Assembly: GCA_963576735.1 (NCBI GenBank)
Contig: OY755170.1
Coordinates: 15,360,567 to 15,424,566 of the forward strand
Length of the DNA stretch: 64,000 bases
Source of the DNA: Bedellia somnulentella
Taxonomy: Eukaryota; Arthropoda; Insecta; Lepidoptera; Bedelliidae
Direction: 5' to 3'
Shown: one piece after another, positions 57,934 through 64,000 of the stretch
How the letters are laid out: every line of letters begins with the position of its first letter
How positions within the stretch are numbered: the first letter of the stretch is position 1
The notes under the pieces: model-generated
Databases searched by the model: none
Told to the model about the DNA's origin: nothing
What the model saw: only the letters and a program-made list of their open reading frames with translations
Program-made: the position numbers and the translations under genes

Positions 57934-60900
57934 ATGGCGCCCGCAATATGGCGGATGCCTGGTTCTCGTCATGTTGCAATTTACTTGATTGTGTTGATCC
58001 ATTTTATAGGTAAGGTAGCAAACTTTTAAGTCTCTTAATACAAGGTTGCGAGTTTTAATTGTGTTAAATCGTTTGGTTTGTTGTAGCAATACTTGTAACG
58101 CTTAGCGATTATTTTCTCATATAAAATAAAATGCAGCATGTAATAGTTTACTGCCGTACGATAATTATTTGTTGCAAATGCGTATTTATATAAAGAAACA
58201 ACACTTCCGTAGCTCTGCGAATTTTTTATCCTCTCCGCTTTGGAATCTATTATAAATTACCGTAGAACCTAAATAGCTGCGCGTGCCACACCTTGATGCG
58301 TTACGACTATGGCCTGTGGGCAGTGCGAGGGATCCGTTATTTCACTTGTTTGTTCCGATGTTACTTGATCAGCTTGATCTAGAAACAAGATGTTCCATAT
58401 AATATAACACTAGACACTGATTCCTTAACATATAATTCTACTCAGTATTTGCGATTTGAACCTAAAATCAGGTTGTTAGAACGTTGTTGCCCAGTAGTTT
58501 TACCTTGGAATGAAAGTCAATCTTAAAAGAGGATGTAGAACTCTGAAATCAATAATGCCTTGGTCTTTTTTGGGAATTAAATATTCTTGGTAATATATTA
58601 ATAACAACATTAAACACCAATCTTGAAAAATGCATATATATTTATCAAGGTAAAAACTATCACATGACCGCCCATCGCCCGGACAAAGCGAGGATAAATA
58701 GCATTGATAATGAATTCTATAACGGTTCGAGCTATATGTCGACGACATTATCATTATAACTTTAATGATTTTGAAACGAACTAGGTCTCATTAATTTTTA
58801 TAAATAGTAGAAGCTAAAGAACTGCTATGTAATATTTTTTGACTACACTAAGTCAGGCTTGTCCCGGAAGGATATCGCACCTCCGCTCAAATAGTGACAC
58901 AACTCAAAAACCAAATGTTTGAAAAAATCGTATAAAAACTTACATTTCTCTTTATTTTTACATTTTTGCTCTTGTTACGACAACTGATCATAATTACAAA
59001 TTAACAAGCTATACATATGCCAGTTCAAGAGTAAACTTTTTGATGTTTATCAATGGTTAATTAACGTAATGGTAAAACAAGAGGGATTCAATTAATTTTT
59101 GAGTTGTGACACTATTTGAGCGGAGGTGCGATATTTCCTCCAGCAAAATCAGAAAAGAAACATGTAATGAAAGATCATTCTTAAGGTTATTAAGGTCAGA
59201 AGGGGCCTCCTATAGGTTAACGATGTATAGGGTTATTAATATATTAATTAAAGATATCAAAAATGGCGAACTTTAACTTTTGAAGGGCACACACAAAAAC
59301 AATTGTAACCGTACTTAAATACTGTGTTTTTATAATAATTACGTAAAACCGCTCCAAAGAATTTTCTTATATAATAGTTATGTGTTAAATGCCTTATCCA
59401 CAATTCAGTTACGTGTTTGTTGAAATTATTGACTGCATTATTCACCTGAAAAAATTCACAAAAACAACTATATGAAAAAATAAGCTGTTGCACTCTGCGT
59501 AGAAGTTCTCACTAATCTATTAATGTGTTTTGGTGCGACATGTATTCGATATCAATCTTTCACTTTTTTACCACAACAGGTTTAAGTATCGTACGCATAA
59601 ATCACTCGAATAAATTCTTGTTACAGATTATGGAGGAACATCAGTATCACTTGTTTCACCAAACTCAGCAAATTATGATAAAGTACCCAAACATTGGGAG
59701 TTAGAAACCAGTCAAACACCAACGGTAAAATTTAATTTAGAACCAAGTATACTACTTCCAGAAGATGAAGATAGAGATAACTATGTTATATTGCCTAAGT
59801 CACAAGATCCATACGACATTAAGCGATCGAAAAAGATAAATGTTGGTCCTTCTTATAATTATAATAATATAATCAACGAACTAGAAGAGCACAATAAAAG
59901 AAAATACTATAAGATACATCCGACAAAAACGCTAGATAACGTATTCAACAAAGATGATATGATTTTACCATCCGAAGGATTTGGAGATAGATTAGACTTT
60001 AGATTTCCGGGGGAAGCCAACAGGGTCCCGAAGGCGCGTGCACTGCAACTTACGGGGCCCAAAATCCGACCTTCAGCGGTGCAACCGATATTTGCTACAG
60101 CAACCCTTGAAGAAGGACGACAAAATAATGCTGAAATACAAAATATAATTACTGGCATAGTAAAATTATTGAATGGCAACGTAAATGTGCAAGCCAACTC
60201 TCAACTTTTGAATGGAAGACCTGGTAGACCAATGAATTCAAGAATTAATAATCGCGGGCCGCCAAGAATATCTGATGCTCCACAACTGCCGCCAGATATT
60301 GAAAAACCTGCTACAACATTTGTTCCTACCAAAACCCCTCCTCCGTATCCATTTGATAGACCACCACATCATGGTATGAATATTCATGAGCAAATGGTTC
60401 CTCCGGTAAGCACTACTCCTTATAGACCGGGACTCCATCGACCTAATTTACCTCCGTGGCATAGACACCGACCTCGACCTCCGAACCGAAGACCTAATCC
60501 TGGTCTTCCCAGCTATAAACCTCATTTACCAATGCCAGTAGATATACCAACAGTCGATTTATCTGAAGAAAAACCCACCGACGAAGATATCTTAACACTT
60601 GGCGACAATGATGGTATTTTGTCTCAAAATAATTTCAATAAAGACGACGGAAACCTCAGTTCAGAAGTAAGCTCGATAGAACCAGAATCAAACAAATTAA
60701 ATGATACAGCAGAAACAAGTTCTATATCCACAACAAGTTCCACAACCACAACAAGTTCTACAACACCGCCACCACCATTATCATCATCATCATCTTCACA
60801 AACAACAACGACAAAAGAAAGCGAAGATTCCTCACCTACAACAATAGCATCGCCAACTACTGAAATTTCGAGTACAACAGATGAAAAGTCAACCGTGAAT

Positions 60901-62440
60901 TCTACAACTTTAAGTACTACTACTTCTTCTACAACGACAACAGAAAAACCAAAAGAAAAACCCTTTAAAACAGACAAAGAAAAGAAAAAAGAAATTCTAA
61001 ATGATATTGACAAAAAAGAAAAATTTAAGGTGTCGGAAGATAAACAATTTACGAAAGTAAAAAATGAGACTACATCAGAAAACGTTCTAGAAGCTTCAAT
61101 TACAGAAAAGCCAATAGTTACATCAAATTTCGTTAATCCAACACCAACACAAGGCCTGCTTACTCATGCTCCTACAGAAAATGAACTCCATAATATTTCA
61201 AATTCAATCAAATCATCATCTATTAATGCTCAACCTCTGCCATGTAAGTAACTAAAGATATATTTTACAAAATTAGATATCGTTTTAAATTGACTTCGTA
61301 AATTGATATTTTGTTTAATAATTTTTCCGTGAAATGTTGGAAGTTGATAAATATTATAAATATAAGAAAACACTCTGGCTCTCTTGGAAAATTTAGTTAT
61401 CACCATCATACCTCGTCTGTCTACTGAATGGAGATAAAAAAATATTTCTTACGGCTACCGTTTTTCAGTAATCCTAATTGTACTTTTGTGACTATATAAA
61501 TGTCATTTCAGCTGCCTCTCAGGATGTGCCTTATCATCCGTATCGTCCACGGCCGGGAATTGTCCTCGATGATACAGATTTCAAACCACACGGTTCCCGA
61601 CAGCCTTACAGAGAAGCAGCAGTCATAACAGCTGTTGAAACTAGATTACCTGGAGGCTATGGGGAAATATTTGATGTTACTGTTTCTGCTATACAAGGGC
61701 CTGGAGAGAAAGGTGGTGGCGCATCAGGTGATATTAATATGTTTCTAATATATATCTTTAAGACCTTGTTTGCCACACAAGAGTAATGATGACTCTGCGC
61801 ATCTAGCGTCAGTTTACGACCACTTTTTGACGAACCCTCATATCTCTCTATTTCTCATTTGAAGTAAAATAAAAATTATAAATTAATTGGAACAATAATA
61901 CTGGCTAGTGTATCTTTGCCGTTTCCACAAAACTCTAGAAGAAAACCGAGGTAATAGTTATTACCTATATCTAGCTTTATTGTTGTAGATTTTGTGATAG
62001 TGAGACAGACTGTATAACAAACAAATATTTCTGTCCAGGTTACATTCGTCTTTTAAAAGAAAAAACGTGAATAATTTATAGCCAAAATTGCCTTAAAAAA
62101 TGCCAATTATCAATAGTAGAGAAATGCCGTAACATAGTTTTAAGTATAGACTCAGGCAAAATATTAAAATCAGAGCAATAAATAAAGTCATTGCGATGCT
62201 TTAACCACAAGTTTACCCAATTACCCCAGTTTAACATTTGATGTCTGCTTTCAGTACATATACAAAATATTAATCCAGTGTCTGGCCACGGCGAACCAGA
62301 CGATATTATTGTTTCGGCATCCGGAGATCAAGGATTTGTTTCAATTGATGGGAAAAGAACGTATCTTAATTTATTCGGCGATTCGAGTACAACGTCTCCT
62401 ATAAGTCCTACTAAAGTGCAACGATTGCCAGCACATTCTC
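57934..62440 (+). CDS. Secreted or type I membrane mucin-like protein (3' partial)
   Basis: Coding exons 57934-58009, 59627-61243, 61512-61727 and 62255-62440. All junctions are phase 1 and agree (acceptors TGTTACAG, TCATTTCAG, TGCTTTCAG; donors GTAAGG, GTAAGT, GTGATA, GTAAGT). Exon 1 codes a signal peptide, RHVAIYLIVLIHFI, and its acceptor TTGTTTCAG ends at 57799, leaving 134 bases of 5' untranslated region. Exon 2 is charged, then Pro-rich (PPYPFDRPPHH, HRHRPRPPNRRPNPG), then a Ser/Thr block of about 80 residues (SSTTTTSSTTPPPP) fit for O-glycosylation, then Lys/Glu-rich. Exons 3-4 look folded: YREAAVITAVETRLPGG, EIFDVTVSAIQGPG, DDIIVSASGDQGFVSIDGKR. It likely acts outside the cell. I do not recognise the family; the rest lies beyond the window. 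Confidence 0.85.
58875..59131. mobile_element. 257-bp MITE with TA TSD, in intron
   Basis: The inverted ends TCGCACCTCCGCTCAAATAG and their complement run about 36 bp with one mismatch. TA flanks each side (58873-58874 and 59132-59133), the Tc1/mariner target. It lies in intron 2 of the secreted protein gene. Confidence 0.82.
59134..59626 (+). other. Intron remainder before exon 2 of the secreted protein gene
   Basis: No repeat recognised. It ends in the acceptor TTGTTACAG. Confidence 0.4.
61728..62254 (+). other. Intron 3 of the secreted protein gene
   Basis: AT-rich with no recognised element. Confidence 0.45.
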
Positions 62441-62584
62441 GTAAGTGCTCATCATTCTTCTTCTTAAAGTGCCGCTCCATCATTGGAGGTTGGCAATCAG
62501 CTCTTTGCAACGCTTTCTGTTCATGCATAATAAATAATAAATAATGCAAACTCAAATAAGCGTATCCTCGAAGTGATACCCGAC

Positions 62585-62717
62585 ATACTAATACTTCTGA
62601 ACATCACGTAAAATTAATGTAATTTGGTGTTATGAGTACCCATAAATTTGCATGGACAGTGATTGAGGGCAGGCCTTCCACCGATTCTATTCTGATCCTG
62701 ACAAATACACAGTCACA
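62585..62717 (-). mobile_element. SINE B, decayed 3' part
   Basis: ACTTCTGAACATCACGTAAA and GCATGGACAGTGATTGAGGG keep the order of the family. It stops where the mariner begins. Confidence 0.55.
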
Positions 62718-62764
62718 TACGAGGGGCATGCCAAAAGAAACTAGATACTCAAAAATTATAAAAT

Positions 62765-63428
62765 TTATTCTTTATTACAAGTGTCGATCTTTTCAAAGTT
62801 ACCCTGAGCACGTATACACTTTTCCATACGTCTGAACCAATTGGAAAATACCTGTGACCACTCTTCTTTAGATACCTCAGAAATCTCGAAATTATAGGCA
62901 ACCAGAGCATCTTCTTTGCTTTCAGAACTCTTCCCCTTTAGTTTTTCTTTGATTTTTGGAAACAAGTAAAAATCACAAGGCCCTAGGTCAGGGGAATATG
63001 GCGGGTGAGGGAGAATTGACACATTTTTCGAGTTGAAAAAGTCTAGTGTTCTGGCAGACGTGTGCGGCGCCGCATTGTCGTGGTGCCAAAGAAGGTGCCG
63101 GATTCCTGACTTCGGTCGCTTGTCACAGCAAGCTGATATTCCTGTTGGAGCACAAACTGTCACATACCATTTGGAGTTCATCATTCTTTCATCCTCTAGC
63201 ACAACAGAAGCAATATGACCCGTTTTGCAGAAAAACGAGGCGACCATTTGTTTCTGTGTGCTTCGTGCACGGCGACATTTCGTTGGAGTTGGCTCGTCTT
63301 CAAAGCGCGATACAGTCGACTGTAGCTTTGATTCGGGATCATAGTTATATAGCCATGTTTCGTCACCAGTCAGTATATCACATAGGATTTTTTTTCGCCT
63401 CCGTTGAATATATCTATCATGAATGCCC
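62765..63428 (-). pseudogene. mariner transposase, catalytic part (D,D34D)
   Basis: One open minus-strand frame with LTGDETWLYNYD, HDNAAPHTSARTLDFF and HPPYSPDLGPCDFYLFPKI. The three Asp residues and the 34-residue spacing are kept. The C-terminus is undamaged, unlike copy 1, and ends at TAA near 62765. The N-terminal half is cut off by the LINE insertion, so the gene is dead. Confidence 0.9.
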
Positions 63429-63914
63429 CTTGAAGCCAGGCGCCGTATAAGTGACATGTGTTACTTGTTTGATATTGTTAGAGGAGTAGTGGATTGTCCC
63501 GAGTTGCTTAGCAAAATTTACTTACGCACCAACCAAAAGGCCTTAAGGAAACGACCCGTCTTAAGTGTCCCAAAAGCTAATACCAATTATAGGCGTAACT
63601 CATTTCTATTACGTGCATGTACTAAATTTAATGAATCAATAGTAGATTTAGATATTTTCGATACAAGCACTACAAGAGTAAGAAAATTATTAACTAATTT
63701 ACATTTCGGCCAATAATTTCTACACTAACCTCAACATTATAATTATTTCATTGTTACCTAAATCTTTTTAGTTTTTAGTTCTGTAAGTATTATGTTATTT
63801 TGCTATAGGTGAAGATTTGTAAATGGCATTGTGTATTCATAATTAGTATTTTATTGTTTGTATTGGTCTGTTAATCTTCCAAAGAAAATAAAATAAAAAT
63901 AAAAATAAAAAAAT
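63429..63914 (+). mobile_element. LINE 3' end (5'-truncated) with A-rich tail
   Basis: The plus strand codes RRISDMCYLFDIVRGVVDCP, then NTNYRRNSFLLRACTKFNE and FDTSTTRVRKLLTNL, stop at 63716. This is the usual end of a jockey/CR1-type reverse transcriptase protein (RR-D-YLF-IV-G-VD). A 200-bp 3' untranslated part ends in AAATAAAAATAAAAA. A short AAT/AT overlap at the mariner boundaries hints at a small target duplication. Confidence 0.8.
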
Positions 63915-64000
63915 AGGCACCAATCCATCCGACGGTCTTTCTGTTCATCGGTAAGTTTGTGCGGCACCCATCTCGAACAACGTTTACGGAGAGAAAGGTG

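Larger units (their letters stand above)
62720..64000 (-). mobile_element. mariner element, copy 2, split by a LINE (runs off edge)
   Basis: The right end CGAGGGGCATGCC starts at 62720 after TA (62718-62719). The transposase reads on the minus strand to 63428, is interrupted by a LINE 3' end (about 63429-63914), and resumes at 63915-64000 (WVPHKLTDEQ-type sequence). Relative to copy 1 a small deletion is seen at the junction near GTCGGATGG. The 5' end lies outside the window. Confidence 0.88.

Noticed and set aside
60624..61013. 129-residue minus-strand ORF rich in Val and Glu
   Set aside because: It is the antisense of the Ser/Thr-rich ACA/TCA repeats in exon 2 of the secreted protein gene.

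Overview
The window is eukaryotic nuclear DNA from an insect, almost certainly a butterfly or moth (Lepidoptera). It is AT-rich, its genes carry short coding exons with GT-AG introns, one gene is an insect-type Cdk4/6, and short TTAGG tracts are present. tRNA-derived SINEs, mariner, RTE-type LINEs and microsatellite-tailed repeats fill most of the space. The species cannot be named from the sequence alone. No bacterial operon, CRISPR array, rRNA or true tRNA gene was seen.

Four host genes can be supported. (1) At 1-4857 (+) lie the last three exons of an unrecognised, polar, probably disordered protein, ending before a poly(A) signal. (2) At 10767-12098 (+) is a single-exon gene for a four-pass membrane protein of 443 residues with a long cytoplasmic tail. 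(3) At 20765-33157 (-) is a complete seven-exon Cdk4/6 cyclin-dependent kinase gene; all splice phases agree and give 327 residues. (4) At 57934-62440 (+) are the first four coding exons of a secreted or type I membrane, Pro-rich and mucin-like protein that runs off the right edge. A 5' untranslated exon ending at 44744 may belong to it.

Between and inside these genes the DNA is a nest of mobile elements. The commonest is a repeat of about 250 bp, called family A here, with at least 25 copies or fragments in both orientations and a TATG microsatellite at one end. Second is a tRNA-derived SINE of about 360 bp (SINE B), three copies of which show target-site duplications. There are two mariner copies (one broken by a LINE 3' end), a degraded DDE_Tnp_4 transposase, a Tc1-like transposase relic, several LINE fragments (RTE-type, CR1/jockey-like, and one with a twin-priming structure), a solo LTR with a 4-bp target duplication, and several MITEs with clear 8-bp, 5-bp or TA duplications. 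Nesting orders many of these insertions in time.

The strongest unexplained signals are two near-perfect hairpins (9280-9524 with a 104-bp stem; 18422-18517 with a 41-bp stem), a tandem duplication of Cdk4 coding exon 5 that left two dead exon copies in the intron plus two more distant exon-end fragments, and a pair of almost identical repeats of about 1 kb in inverted orientation 15 kb apart. No wholly new biological system is evident; most of the novelty lies in structured repeats and in genes that could not be named.
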